Source: Phoronis australis
Taxonomy: Eukaryota; Phoronida; Phoronidae
Assembly: GCA_002633005.1 (NCBI GenBank)
Contig: NMRA01000437.1
Location: 30,330 to 92,329 of the forward strand
DNA length: 62,000 nucleotides
Direction: 5' to 3'
In this document: in pieces, positions 25,001 through 40,000 of the stretch
Position numbering within the stretch: position 1 is the first letter of the stretch
Layout: every line of letters begins with the position of its first letter
Notes under the pieces: generated by a model
Database searches by the model: none
Seen by the model: the letters and a program-made list of their open reading frames with translations, nothing else
What the model was told of the DNA's origin: nothing
Made by a program: the position numbers and the translations under genes

Positions 25001-28000
25001 AAAGGTCCTCAACATATTTTTACAAAATTTGGTATATAGGCATCTATTAGTGAGACGACACTATCCTTCCGTTTTCGGATGGATTTGACCTAGTTTGCAC
25101 CTCCTAGTGGCCATATTTACTGTTTTTGAGTCTGTTTTTTGGCATCCACCCCTCTATCAACCAAACCGCTTTCAGGATGTTTGTGAAAATTGGCATGTAT
25201 GTTTTTACTATGAAGTGGACAGATGATTTTCTGATTGCTTCGACTACTGTTGCGCCTCCTATTGGCAGTCTCATTTTTTCGCCTGTGGCGTATCTCCTAA
25301 ACCGTTAGCAGGATCTATACTAAATTTAACAAGTGTGTTTATATGCTGTTGACAACGGACGACGACGATTTTCGAATGGATCTTACTATTGGCAACAGAT
25401 TTTCAAAAAATTTTGAATACGGGCATCTATTGGTGAGTGGCCTTTTTTGCTGTTTCCAAGTCTGTTTCTATCAACCAAATCATTCTGAGGATGATTTTGA
25501 AAATTGGCATATATGGTCTCAGTGTGAAGAGGACGGTTGACGATGACAACTGTGACTATTGTGCGCCTCCTAGTGGTAGTTTAGTTTTGTTTTGTTTTGC
25601 GCCCATAGCTGTATGTCCTAAACCCGCTACAGGATCTTTATTAAATTTAATTAGTAAGTGTATTTATATGAATCTAACAACAGCCATTGACGACTTTCAG
25701 GCAGATCCAATGAACAGTGTGCCTCCCAGTGGCAATGTCATTTTATTCTTGTGTTCCTTTGTTTTTCTGAAGTTCGGTGACGGATTTCTATGAAATTTGG
25801 TGTAAAGCTTTGCGTTAAGGGAGCAATGACATGTGCCCGTTTTCGGATGGATTGTACTTTTTTGCGCCATCTAGTGGCCATTTTTATGACACAAATGAAC
25901 AACCCTAAAAGCACACCATTTGCAATGCATTCGTGGGCGCATTTCAAAGCTCCGCTTTGCTCTTGTTTATGTTGACAAGCCTGTTGGGTTGAGTTAGTTA
26001 ATGACGGCCATGTCATTGGTAACAACATTATCTCCTTTTTGACACTAGTACTCCTGATAATTGGGTGCTAACCCCACTGGTGTATTCATTTTCATGCTCA
26101 TGTTGTTGACAGAAGGACATGTGTTTACTTTCAATACCCATGGTTGGACGAGACTCCTCCAATGCAGTGTCTCAGGGAAAGAAAGCTGAAAAAGAATGAT
26201 TGAGACAACTTCAGATGATAGAGAAAAAAATTCTTATCGGATACACACAATACCTCCTGAGACAATACCAAAAGTCAAAATGTTCACCCAAAAGGTGACC
26301 TGACTGCATTGTCTTTGGGTCAAAGTACGTCCCTGTAAACTGCTCCCATTGGAGAGCCAATGCCATTTTTGTCACGTGACTGACGAATTTCGTTCCCCTC
26401 AAGCAGGATGAATGTTGAATTCACACTTTATTTGCGAGTGTTGCCTCAGTTTAGGAAGCTCAATAAATCTTCCTGGCAGCATCAGTATCTGTGTAATCTC
26501 AGAAAGGTTTGATTTTCAAACATGATCTTTCGAATATTGACGGAAGAGCATAACAGCATTGATTTTACAAAGTTAGCATTGAAATCACATGATGAAACTG
26601 AATCATGAAGATAACAATTTGTTTCAAAAGTGTTGAAACTTCTAAACAAGATTGAATTTACAAAATGGAATAGATTTTCATTTTTAGTACTTTTTGCACT
26701 TTTCCCTGCCTGTAGGAATACTCTTGTCGTGTGTTCTTGGCAGCAACCCTTTCAATCAATTTTCTTTCAGTACATTTACCCAAACTCTTGAAGCCATCTT
26801 TGGCCCTGTACTTTTCCTTCATCATATAAAATGGGTTGGAATTTTATGAAAAATGTCTTGATGGTTTGTTGTCTTTATCGGTGTTCATATATCTAGTTTG
26901 TGGAATAATTTCCTCGAGATTTCGCATTAGATGATATTGACCAATGTCTAAAGAAAGCGTAAATTCAGTGCTTGGAAATATGTCAACACTTGTGAAAAGT
27001 TGAGTTATACTTTCAAATCTTTCTCTGGACTTCTGTAACCACGTTCGAGACAAAATCTTTCTGTAATGATGCTTCTTCCTGTATTGGAACACGACGAGGC
27101 TGTTCTTCTGACAAGAGTCTCGGTTGCTGGTTTCAGACGTTTCCATTGACGAGTTCTTGCATTTTCGTTTTTTGCATGCAAACTTGGAAGTCTCCATTAG
27201 AATTTGCCTTGTGAATTTGTTTTACAAACCAAGATGGGGAACACTCACAAATTTTTAATTTGTATGTCTTTTCTACAATACCACTGTGCCGTTCATATGC
27301 TGTTGTGACTATCCAGTTTAAAGTTATCTTCATCATGGAGACGTTTTGAGCTTCCGTTGATTGATTTCAAATGACTTTACGAAAATGCGAAAATGCGAAG
27401 AACTGGATGTTTGTGTTGCTCTTTGCTTTGTCAGTTGTGCCTCATTCAGTTAGTGTTATTTCTGGTTTCTAATTACCACACTGACTGAATTGTGCAGTTG
27501 AGAACACTGCTTTATCTGTGAGCATGGACAAACCAGGAGAGGTCTGTATAAGATCATTGAAATAGTTAAGTACTGTAAGTATTTATTTTGTTCTGATTTT
27601 GAAATTTCTTACCGTGTTTTGGGCTAGATGTGAGCATATATTGAAATCAGGAGTTTTGTTTTTATGCACCTGCAACAAAGGTTTCGAGGGAAGAAGTCCT
27701 TTTACACCATTGTGTGTCCACATGGTGCTTATATATTTGCATATTATTTTGCTCACGTACTGAGCTGCAGCATTCTCAGTTGGCTTAGAGAAAACGTTTG
27801 CCATCTGGATTTACCTAGCTCACCCTTTGTCTTTGCTCATTGTATTTTTTTGATAAATTGCTCTGTTTATTTTGCCATAAGGCATGAATATCGGGACAAA
27901 CTGCAGTGTTTCATAAAATCCTTGCATGTTTAGTTGTTAGGGACAATTCTTTTTTGCTTGGCCTGAATGCAAAAATCTTGAAATGGGCTTGTGTCTGTGA

Positions 28001-31000
28001 ATCTGGTTCCAAATTTTTCCTTCCTGTGATGGTAATTGATTTGTCACAGGTATTGACCAAAACCTGCCCATTTTGGAATAACTGGCCAGCCTTGTGAAAA
28101 AGCATGAGATTTGACATTTTGCGGGCCACTTCGTTGAATAATTTGCGTGGAAATGTAACGTTTTTTGCTATGGTATTGAAGTGGTTGTTTCATTTTTGGT
28201 GTGGTTGTATGACTTATATTTTGTTTTGGACAGTTGATAAAAAAGAGATGCCCCTTCAAAGCTGTTGTGTATCCACCTTCTGTCAAAATAATATTTGTTT
28301 TAGAGCACTTAATATTTAATGAAACTAATCTCAAAATTTTCCTTTCTGAGACGAAAGGTGAATTCCAGACTTGGCAAGAATTGTCAGTTGGTCATCCCTT
28401 GACGTGATGCTCAGTACATCAAGTGACCAGGTCATAGGGTCTGGTCTAGAACATTTAGTGGACTGTCAGTTCTTCTCAAGGCGAAAAATGCATTTTATAT
28501 TGAGCAAGAATCAACCTAAGACCAGCCCCTAGGCGCTAATCTCTGATACAAGTAATTTCTACATTTTCTGATCTCTTATGTACGAACTCATGACAAGATT
28601 AGTGTCTAGAACTGTGTGCACGAGTATGTTATGGTTTAGGCAGTTTTTTGTTAAAATTTACTCTTGATGATGCCGATATTTAATGCACAATCTCAAGTTT
28701 AAATTCTAGATTTCACAAGTTTGGACTTAAACTTACAACACAAATGCTGTGGTCATCAAGCGCAAAGTATGATTATTGTAAATGGTCATCCCTGTGAACC
28801 AATCTTACTTCAGCACAAAATATGATACAGTTATCTTGAGATCATACTCAAGTAGATCAGATGGTAAAAAATTATTTGGAGTTTGACCTGGGACTTTAAA
28901 CTCTAAGTCCGGATTGGTGTTCAGTAGCTTCAAAGATAATCTAGTTTTTTGACAAGAGAAGAGTACAGGACAGCTTTAAAGTAGTGGCTTGCATGTTCAG
29001 AACAACAGGCTATAGTTGATGTACTAATATTTTTTTTCTGTAAACTTGTCACTGCCAGTTTACTTTCATTTCCATGTGACATACCAGGTCAAAGTTCACG
29101 CACTAAATCCTACTTTGTTTTCCACTGTGTGTGACTTTTGCACGATATTACTCTATGAGTCCTCTGTTAACTCCATGACTTTCTGTGTGTGCCGTGACGT
29201 CTGCTAAAAATGAGAACACTGTTCCTTAAGAAACAATATCAAATTTATTTTCACCTAATTTTGTACGTTAGCATAGTGGTTTAGTCGAACCCTTCATACC
29301 ACAATTTTCTACTTTGCTCTCCTGACTGTATTTTAGTCATGGAATTAGCAAATTGATGAAACCGAATTGGAATTGTTCAAATACCGTTTTGTGTTTTTCC
29401 TTTTAGCAACAACAAAGCCGACCATTTCGGATAAGACCACAGGTAGATACTTTGTTTATTTCACGTTATATTTAACGTTTGAAAGATCAGGTCACTCTAG
29501 ACTGAAATGGAGGAGACTAAAATGTCCTCCAGGAACACATGGCATAGAAATGTTCTGAAAACGTTTTTGGATCTACCTTTTCCGCTTTCTTGCTTCCTAA
29601 AATTCCTTTGCCCAAAATGCATGTGGAGGTGAATGTCTGTTTAAACTGGCAGTGACAGTTTAAGTTTCAGATCTAGAGTGCACCTTACGATTCTTGATTC
29701 ATGGAAACCGCTTATTGCTCTAGCTCCATGTATTCAGTACACGCCATAAGTATTTGGACAAAATGCTCCATTGAATTTCCCGTCAGGTAGGCCGGTCGGA
29801 AGCCGCCTTCGTCGTCAGAGTAGCCTCCCCTTACTGATGATGGAGAATTAAGAGGACAGTTGATGCGATGGCGAAACCATTCTGTTATTATAAGAACTTT
29901 TTATATAGTTATTACCAATCATTTTGCTGTTAACAGAAACAAAGAAACGGTATTTTTGTCCAATTACTTTTGCCGTGTACTGTATACCATACCAAGAGTT
30001 GAATTCATTGATTGTTTTCCGTGCTCTGTTGTGTTTTTTGTTCCGTCTAAGTAATCTTTTGTAATTTTCTCTCAACCATCGCAATTATATGGAATTACCA
30101 TAAACTTGGGCAAAAAATTAACACAGATCATTTGAGCATTGGCGTGGGGTCTTTTATTCTTATTTGACATTGTTTCACGGTATCTCACACCCTGATTATG
30201 CAGTGTACCGAACTGACTGAGTGTGTCTGAACTTCGCATCCCATAAGAGGCTTCGCATTGCTGGAAATGACGTTTACCAAGTCTGCAGTCAGCTGCAGAC
30301 TTTCATTTTTTCATCATAAGAATTCCATCTTTCATTGTTATTTGTAATCTTGTATTCATTTTGTTCCCAAGTTACTTGCAGGCATAAACTGTTAGAATGA
30401 GTTATTTTTTCATTTATGGCGTGTATGCTCCATCAGAGACTGATTCTGGCATTGGTGAGCAATGTTAGACGCAATAACTTAGAAACTGCCACATTCCGCA
30501 AATGTATTCCAGTTATGCTTGGGAACTGGATTTGTTATTTAAAGTAAACAAAAATGGCTGCAGCAATTTTTAAATATTAACACTTTGTTTTTTACCCAGT
30601 ATAATTTCTGTGTAACCATGTTTCTTTTTCTGAGAGCATTGCAGTGTTATCTGGTAATTTTAGTTTGTTTGAGTAATATGTGATGCCTTATTTTACATAT
30701 AATGAATTTGTGTTTGGTAAAACTGGCGTGTGCTACATGTACTTGTTTATCAAAATTGAGCGAGATATGGGTAGATGTATTCGGTCTCACTGAATATTAT
30801 TTCAGTCATGGTTTTTATTAGAGTTCAATATATTAGGTCATGGCAAGCTGAGACTTCACAAAAATTTACCCTTCACAATAAATGTAACTAAGCAAACTCC
30901 TGGCTCAAGCTTCGTATTCCCTGGCATTAAATGAAACTTAATATGCAGATCACCCTTACATGGATTAGATACAAAATCACACTTCCTTGAAAATAGTCGT

Positions 31001-34000
31001 GTGGTTGGGCTTGTTGTGCATTTGAACATTAGTCTCCTTATCAAGATTTCCGTGCCCCAGTTCATGGTCTGGGCTGTTTGCTTTTTATAACTCTCTTAAG
31101 TGCATTCATTTATTTCCTCCTTGAGGCATGACCTGGGTCGGGAAGAGGAATACGGTCTAGATGTTAGTTATCTCCCCTGTCCAGTGGTAACCATAACAAA
31201 CCAATGACTCACCACCAACATTCAAGTTCAATGACTCAGTATGAAATGTGTTTTTACTATGTACCCATGGTCTGGTGTCTATTGTAATTTAATAACTTGA
31301 ACACTATTACTTTGGTTAATTATGTATTGTCAACACAGACTAAATTTGTTGTTACATTAAATTTTATATGATTTGGCTTTATTACTTCGAAGTGTTTATT
31401 TTATGTGTCATTTAAACAGAATGTTATGTTCCCTCTAATTTAAATACACGCCAGTTAACCTAGAATGTGCATAGAACAGTCCATCTTAGTTTTGCTTCTT
31501 GTTTTTTGAAACTACCAGGAAATATCACGTACCCCTATGTGCAAAACAGTGACCTGACTTGTTGGGCGCAATCAGCATGTTGGCTTAACCTGATATGAAG
31601 CCAGGATGTGACCTAGATTTCATACTGTAGATAACAGCTATAAGTGGCTGAGCAAACATGTTAGTCTCCTGACTGTTATCTTAAAGAAAGGCATTACATT
31701 TAGGTCAACATATCTGGTGAAATGTGAAATATAACACTGAGGTTGTTATACAATTTGCAAGAATGTCAGACAAATGTCATTTTGGCTTGCTTTTGATCAA
31801 GGTTTAGCTCAGGAGTAAAAGTGTTGTGTGTTTGAGTTGGACTGCAGGTGTTTAAGTCATGGGGTTCTCCTCCAGGTATTGACTATATTGTCAGGGAGGT
31901 GCTGATGATTCATTCATAATATGGGCCAGCTCAATGCTCAATCAGCAGTCAAACAAATGGGCACTTGAGATCATGCCAAATGGTGAAATCGGAGTGAATC
32001 GGTTAAATCTTTAAATAATAAATTTCTGTAATGCCCTATACCCTCGTCATCCCTCAGAGGTTTATCAACCCTGAATATTTGTACTAGTGAGCAGGGTTGG
32101 TGAGTTAGGGTTATGTATGACCTTTTGTTGTACAAGTCTGTGTTTTTCGCCAAATGTCTTCAAAACTAAATTTTAAGTCAATAAAGGAGTGTATTTTGTG
32201 AAACTGGAAAGCTTGGGGAATTTGATTGAGTTTCTGCCAATCTGCCATTAGTTGGATCACATGGCCTTGTCTTTTCCTAAAGTTTACCATCTTAGAAAGT
32301 TGCAGTCATATTAAAACAATGGTACCAATAGAAAATTACCAAAGTTCACTTATAATAAATGCTCAATATGAAATATACAAAAGTGTTGTTGCTGTTTTCT
32401 AAATCATCGTTTCGTTTTATGCATCTTGTGATTTTTTCATGAAAGCAAGTCCTATTTCTAATGGCCTCACCTGTAAAATTGGCACGGGTTTGTAGTACAT
32501 TGCGAAAAGCATAGTGTTGCACCTGAAAGATTTTTATGAATCTGATATGAGCCATTTCTTAAGATATGATGTTCCAAATTTGGAATTTTTTAGGGTTCTG
32601 CATAGCCTTCAACAGGTGGCTGTGTGTCAACTTCAAACATCAAACTGTAGGATCCACTCTGTCACAGAGTATATGGACTATGCTTCATTTATACATGAAT
32701 GTAGCTGTGAAATATCTGTTGACATTGTCAGTTTGGAGAATACGTTCTGAAACTGATTTTAATATTGTATCGAATCCAACTAATGCCGCCTACGCGTGTC
32801 ACGCTATCACCGACAAATAATGAGAAATTGAACGCAGCGTTATATTGAAGAGGCACTTTTCCCACCGCACGTTTGTATGACTATTTACTGGTATCACATT
32901 GTGCACCGATGAATTCTCACGATACAATCCCTGATAATACTGTGACTCATGGTACTTTAAGATATTGTAACACTTGAGTAAGTGTCAGGAGACAAAGTGT
33001 CAGGAAATAAGTGTCACATGTTCAGTTTTATGTTACTCAAACCGATTTGTCTCTGAACTATTTAATGAGAGCCGCTGCGACTTGTCAGTTTTCGAAGTTC
33101 GCGGTCATTTGTGTGTGTTGGCGGCAAATTTTCATGAAGACAGGAGCAAGTGCTCAGAAACTAATGTTGATGTTGATCCATTGCAACAGTCTGCCACTGC
33201 CCGCTTGGACATAGCTTTGAAGGGATGACATCTGGTGGAAATTGCAGATGCTCGAATTTCCTTCGACTTTTTTGCCATTACACCTTACGTCTTTGTTAAT
33301 TCCTGCAACAAGACTTGGTGTTTGTTGAACTCTGCATTAAACTGGTCCTTTTTGGTCGTTTCATTCTGATAACAATTTCTGTAGTCTCTGCATCTTGTTT
33401 TTGCCATCTGCTGTGAAGACTCTTCCCTTCACAGTGCGTTTAGCCAAGTCACTGTTGCCAGCATCTTGCATATCTTGCCATTTTACAGTTTGTGTATCAT
33501 GTATTTTTGCTGGGCATCGCTCACCATAGTATGCGAGGAGTGTACCTCAAGCCCACTCCAACGCCGGTGCTGCACTGGTCATTTCGCTCCTGTCAACAGC
33601 TTCCCGTCACTAATTCCGTGAACTTGGGTTTGAATGTTTTTCAATGGTGCTGTGAACTGCATGGCCAACAGTGTTGGCAATAAGGTCCCCTGTTCTTGAG
33701 ATGCTAGACAGTTGATTTTTCACCTCGTCTTTCGTGCCATTAGTGCTTAATGTATTCGTATCGTAAGTAACAGAGTCCTCTTTTTCTGGTCCGGTGGTTG
33801 TGGTGGTCTTGTGTTTTCAGAGGTTTCATTCAATCAGGATTTCTTGCAGTTGTTCGTGGACAATTATGAACTTGGCAACGTTTTACATATTTGAGCTCAG
33901 TGTGTGTGGGCTCTGAACTTAGTGTTCTGTAGACAGGGCACTTACTGTGTGATGAAGTTGTGCTTACTGATTTCAGAAAACTCATAACTCGCAAGTTTGC

Positions 34001-37000
34001 ACTTGATTTTTTTAAATCAACACAAAAGTTGCCACCCAAACTGTCCAAGCACGTCGTTTCTGCAGTTTCTTCAAATTCGAACAAAATTTATTGGATTGCA
34101 TAATTTACCATTTTTTTCTTTGCTGAAAATGCTTGGAATTTTACCATGTGTCATTTGATGAAAGTTGTGGAAACCAAACTGTGCTGAAAAGAAGAAAAAC
34201 AAAAACAAACTTCCTAAAATATTTTTGTTGAGACATAAGATGCAACAAAATATACATTTTCCACCATATTGTGCTTGAAATTGAAGAAACTTTCCGGGGT
34301 ACTTTGCTTGTGGTGCTCCACAGGTATGTGTATTTGACAAACCTCATTCTTGTTTTCAATCTATGTTTTACAGATGGTACTAAAAGAGACGCTCCACTAA
34401 CTGCTGGAGCCATCGCTGGCATCGCTATCGGTGCTGTAGTTGTTCTCATAATCCTGATCGCACTTACTGTTTATTGTGTGCGCAAAAAGAAAGCAGACAC
34501 GTTGAAAGGTAGGTTTGTCGTTCACTTGACTTTATAGCCACTAGAACGACAGCAGTCGCAAAATGTGGTGATGTTCATGTGTCTGACCCTTTTATGGGCA
34601 GCTGAAATAACACGTGCACTGCTAGAACATTGTAGGATGCAAGTGTTCTGATTCGGGGAGTGCTGTGCATGTGACATGTCATCGTCAAGATGGCAGTTAC
34701 TTGATGTGAAAAGCAGCAGTTACTTGGTTTTGGCTAAATGCTACCTGTTCACTCGTATTGATTATGAACTGAACATTTGGCTACTTGAAATATTAGAAAT
34801 GAAGTAAGCTCTACAGATTTTGTTTCTGCGTCTGTTTTCCCAAAAATCCTTTGTGTATATGAAGTCACTATCTGTGAAAAGATTGTTAAGTGAACTCATA
34901 AGTGCACAGGGTGTCAGTGTTGGTTGCTTTTACAAGTTTTTGGTGGCGTCTGGAATGGTGTAAGGGTGTACACGTTTGCTGAAAAAATACTTATGATTGT
35001 CCTGACTATGAGCATTCTATACAGCACATATACCAAAGTGAGGCTAACTGCAGCTGATGATAAATGGCTTGTTCCATCTCCAAATCTTAATTCTTTTATG
35101 TTATTCATATTCCAACATTCAACTAAAGCTTTAAGAAACCACGTAATTCAAAGTAACGGGTGAATTTTGTATCTTGAAAAAAAATTTAATGTTTTCTCAT
35201 AAATGAAGAGTCTTTTGTGTCACTTTGTTTTGAAACAAACAATTGGCTTATTAAAACCCCACGCTACCGTGTTTTCGTTCATGTTCTGGCGTGGAATTCC
35301 ACGCTCGTCTTTTACCACGGCGACTTAGCATTCCTTACTACACATGACCCAAGTCTTCAATGATTGTTTGATCTAGAGGATTAATTGTTCATACTGGATT
35401 TATTCCAGTTTGATGTTTGTTAGATAGCACTGCGAGTGTCAATTGACGTCATTGAAATTGAAAAATCCTGTTAACTTTCACTTTTCTTCACTAAGTTCAT
35501 CGGCCCACCCTCATTCAATTTGATGGCTTAGTATTTAAGGACAACCCAGTGTTAACATATAGGAATCAGCATTACACCAAAACCATGGCTTCTCCCGTGT
35601 ACAAATTGTGTTTGACTGTTTTTTACCCTTCAGTACCTAAGCTTGACTAAATCTCGTCATTTCAATCTGAACAATATTGATTTACCTTTTGTGCACGTGT
35701 TTGTGTTGCAACCTGATGAAAATGGGCGAACACTTCTACTGTATGTCCCAGTTATTGGGAAATGAGACTGATGTGAGTGTTAGCTTCAAAGCTGCACATG
35801 TGGTATGCACGAAAGCACGTGAAAACATTAGCTAATGGGTTTAGTGTGACTGTGAACCACTGTCGGGTTATCACCTGTGTCATTTGTGTGCCATATTAGT
35901 CATGACTGCGGTAATGGAGTTTATATTAAACCACAATGATTACATAGTTGATGTATGGCATTATAAAGTATTAATGATATTGCTTTAACATGTCTTGTGG
36001 GTAACGTTGACTTGTCGGTGTGGATGTCAGGAAAATGGAAGAATTGGAATGGAGGCTTCACTTAGTATAGAATGTCTGGCACTCATGACTTTCCTTGTTT
36101 CTACCCACGCAAGAAAAGTCTGCCACTCTATAACTGCAATTGTATCTGTTTGTTAAATTCCAACCTGTATAAGAGCCCCGTTTACTTCCTCATTTTCTTG
36201 TTCGATCACGGTGGTGATGTTTTGAAAATGTAACTCCTGAATATTTTGTCGAAGAGGCAGTGCCTAGATATCTGGAGGGTTCCAAGGGATAGTCGGCCAC
36301 TCAGCAAGGCAGGTCATGTATCAGCTGTGCCTAGATGTCCCTTTAGCCATCCTTGAGAGGTCTGGGCATGGCCTGTTCAACAAAACATTTCAGAATTGTA
36401 CAGCGACCTGGCATTTTTGTCTTGTTACTTATTTACTGTTCTGTGTTAGTAGATGACGCAAAGTACATGGACGAAGGCATGAAAAACCCGGGGTAGGTAG
36501 AAAGCGTACAGGCATCCATGGCTTTGACATCGTGGCTTACAGAGGGATCTCGGTTGGGCAACAGAGTTGTTCTCTAAATTGTTTTCGCGTTCTGAATACA
36601 AGAACCTAGTGGTGCTGAATATTTCTGATTTGACGTTTAGATTGGTTTTGAGAAATAACGTCGATGAAACCATGACATTAAATTCGTTACACCATTTTTC
36701 CATTTAGTTGTCTCTTAATTACTGAATAATCACTGTGGCGCTAGTTGTTTGTGTTCCACACGAGTCGCTTGCGGTTGGTATGTCTTGCGTAGTTCATGCT
36801 TGCCTGTATTTCAAGTGGTAAGGTTAACTTGTAGTTCATCCGCTTTAGTTGTCACCAATGCGTTGCTTAATGACTTAGTAGTCGAGGAATGGCCGCTTTG
36901 CTTTCAGTGCTTTCTTCCGTTCCTCGCGTTTTGTTTTGTTTTTTTCTGAGCGAGGGTTTTTGTGTTACTCCTGCAAACACCTAAAAGCATAGCGATTGAA

Positions 37001-40000
37001 CACGCGCAATGACAGCTTCTGCCTTGGCTCAATTGTCTGAGTCACTCGCTACTAATCTAATGTTACAAGATGAGTGTTCAAACATAGTGATGCTCTTACT
37101 GGCTTTTACTGATATAAGTAATTTTTTGCAAGCCCGCGTGTACGTATGTGGTGCTAAATTTTTTTTGCTGACTATAGCGATTGGAGCTCTCTCTGATGAT
37201 CATATCTGGCACTACTGTTTCTCTTAGCTCCTGGCGTCAGTGAACAGTTGTTGCTTGCTGATTTCTCGTGCATTCTTTTGGGTCTGTAGTGGTTAGTGTA
37301 TGCAGGCTGTGTTCCATGAAAGTTTGCACCTGGCCCTGCAAAGGTGCTATTCGCGATTCACCGCTGCGGCCTTACATCAACACTTTGCTCTTGTAGTTAA
37401 TGCAAACAGAGCGGACATTTTGCTAGGATTTTTCTTATCATATGAGATATTTCAAACACTTCCCAACTCCAAAAGCGCTGTTTACCACTATTGCAAGTTT
37501 TGGCTTGGTAATACATTTCATCCACCATCTATTGTTATTGATCTATCTTGGGCATGCGAATAACACTGAGATATCTACCGAACACTTTACTACTCATATT
37601 ATTGCTATAATTATTTACTTATACATCAGAAACAACTTGAGTTGAAAGTCGCAACCTTATCAAAGTTAAAGGCAAATGAAATGTTGACGCATATACAGGC
37701 ACGCGAGAGCTCGTCGAGTTTTTTTGTCAGTAGGCATTATGTCTACATTGCACTGTATCAAGATGCCTGCAACTTGACACGACTGGCGCTAGATTATTGT
37801 TTACACAGTGAGACATTGGTTACTCTGTTCCACAGGATGGATTCCCCAGACGAGGGATATAATACGCAACCTGATGTTGTTGCTCCAGATCAGTTGTACG
37901 CGGCTGTTAACAAACCCAAAAAGAACAAACCTGCCGATCCACAGGACGTAAGTTGATCATCAAGACTGTTGTGTCAAGTGCACGTAAACAGCCCCCTCTC
38001 CCCCCGGGTTTGCGGCATTGTCCCTGTCGCGGTATCCCATATACTTACGACGCTTTTATGCCCCTCCGCCCCTCCTGTCAGCCCACACCTCTCCAGATTG
38101 AACCCAAAGATTATATATGACAGATTCGCAATGTTGAGATGTTTTTGTGTAATTCCTATCAAAACTGCCACTTACATCGCGTGCCAGTCACGGCTGCCGC
38201 TATGTGTTTTTGAGCGTTTAATTCTGGTACTTTTGTACCATCTAGCAGTACTCATTTCAACATTGATAAGTCTCTCATTACCTTCCCTTTATACAATTCT
38301 AGGCGTTGAGTATTTTTGGACATAGTTAAAGAAGTGCGATTGAAAAATTCAATCTGTCGCAACGCACGGACAACCATAGTCAGCAAAATTTAATGTACAT
38401 GTCGGAGCCAAAACAGGCTCACCTGGCAGGCACTGCTTGTGAATAAGGACATTGCATTTGTGTGCAAGATCATAGATCTCTTGCATTAAGAGTATACAAA
38501 TAAGGCAATCATACGGAGAAGGCATTCTATGTACGAATAGTCTGTGTCAACTTAGTGTTTTAAACAAAACTGTTTTAGTTGATACTGTGTCCATCTGTGG
38601 AACACTGAATATGCGGCAGGTCATAGCCTGTTTTGTTAGCAACTGGCCTCAACCCATGCTCCTTGGTGTTGAGGGAGTCCAAAACGGTCCCTCAGGCTTG
38701 TCACCCTCTGGTCTTAACTAAGCCAAGAGTGGACATGGACAGATACAGCAGATCCTGCAATCCCTTAGGCAGCTGTAGTGGGGTCCGCCTCCCTCCCATC
38801 CCTCCACTCTACCGACTTGACCTAAATAAAACCCAGCCAGGATGTCATTTTTGGGTATGCCACAGCACCCTTCATTGTTGGCGTGTACAGTTTTTGTAGT
38901 TGGATGTTGGCCAGCGTCGAGCAATACCTAACCTATGGCCGAGGGAATCGTTTTCGGCGTGTAGTCCTTCATTCTCGAAGAAAAGAGGATTTGTTTCTAA
39001 TTTTCACTTTGCAAGAGTTGCTTTAGAGTGTGGAATGTTAACTCAACATTTTTTGGACAGATAAAGCATAAAAGCTTGGGTTGTTTTTGCAATAAGAACT
39101 TGATAAAAATGTTTTATGAATTCAACAGTGATGTATCAAAGCAACAACGAGTCAAATGATTCCTAAATTTCCCAGGGAAGTAATTGGTAAAATGTTTTTT
39201 GCAAAGCTAGGTGTATTTTGCTGCAGATTCTCAAATCTTTTCACCTGACTCTTGGATGATGAGTGTTCCCTACACAATTTTGCATCGCCGAAATAAATTC
39301 TTGCTTTATCTATTGACTTTTATTAATAATTTTGCAAAATGAAATTTCAATTTTCTGCTCTTGTAATTTCAATGGAAGACAATACTGTATCCTTGCATTA
39401 CTCTACCTGTGTTATTCTCTACAACATTTTTATTTTTTATTTTGCTATTGAATGTTGTTGCCTTAATTCAGACCATGGTATGGAGTCCCCTCCCCCACCC
39501 TCTTGAATTCTTGCCGCCAATCATCCGTTACCATGCTGACTAATGCTGGAACCCCAGATTGTTACCATGAGTTGCGTTGTTTGTTTATTTTACACCAGTT
39601 CACAGTGTGTAGTTTGCAATGTATTGCAGCGTTTTGTTCATGCATTTTATAGGCTGCCTGTATATTACTTTTAATTTCTGACTTGAGTTTGGTAGCTACC
39701 AAGTACACTGCTCACCAAAATATTGGAACAAAATGACTCGCAGTTTCCAACAAAAGGGGCTGACCACAACTGAAGTGCCCCCCCTCCCTTGGGGCAAGCA
39801 GAATTCCTTGCTGGAGTACAAAAATCAACGAATTTTGTTAATAGTTATCTACCTAGTTTGTCAAAGTTGTAGTAAAACCGAGAGGAAAACTAAACAGAAA
39901 ATATTTGAGATAAGGGAATGTTTTGGCTCCAAAAATTTACCGATGTTTTGACGAGAACAGATTTCATCGTGCTTTTTTACAACTTTTATCTGCAATGAAA

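Larger units (their letters stand above)
24668..29406 (+). other. Intron 3 of the Ig receptor
   Basis: A 4.7-kb intron. Its left part holds a second copy of the tandem-unit element (24795-25965). The rest shows no gene, repeat or RNA that I can support. Confidence 0.6.
29443..34373 (+). other. Intron 4 of the Ig receptor
   Basis: A 4.9-kb intron with a MITE at 29735-29982 and a possible 18-bp microexon at 30437-30454. Nothing else supported. Confidence 0.55.
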
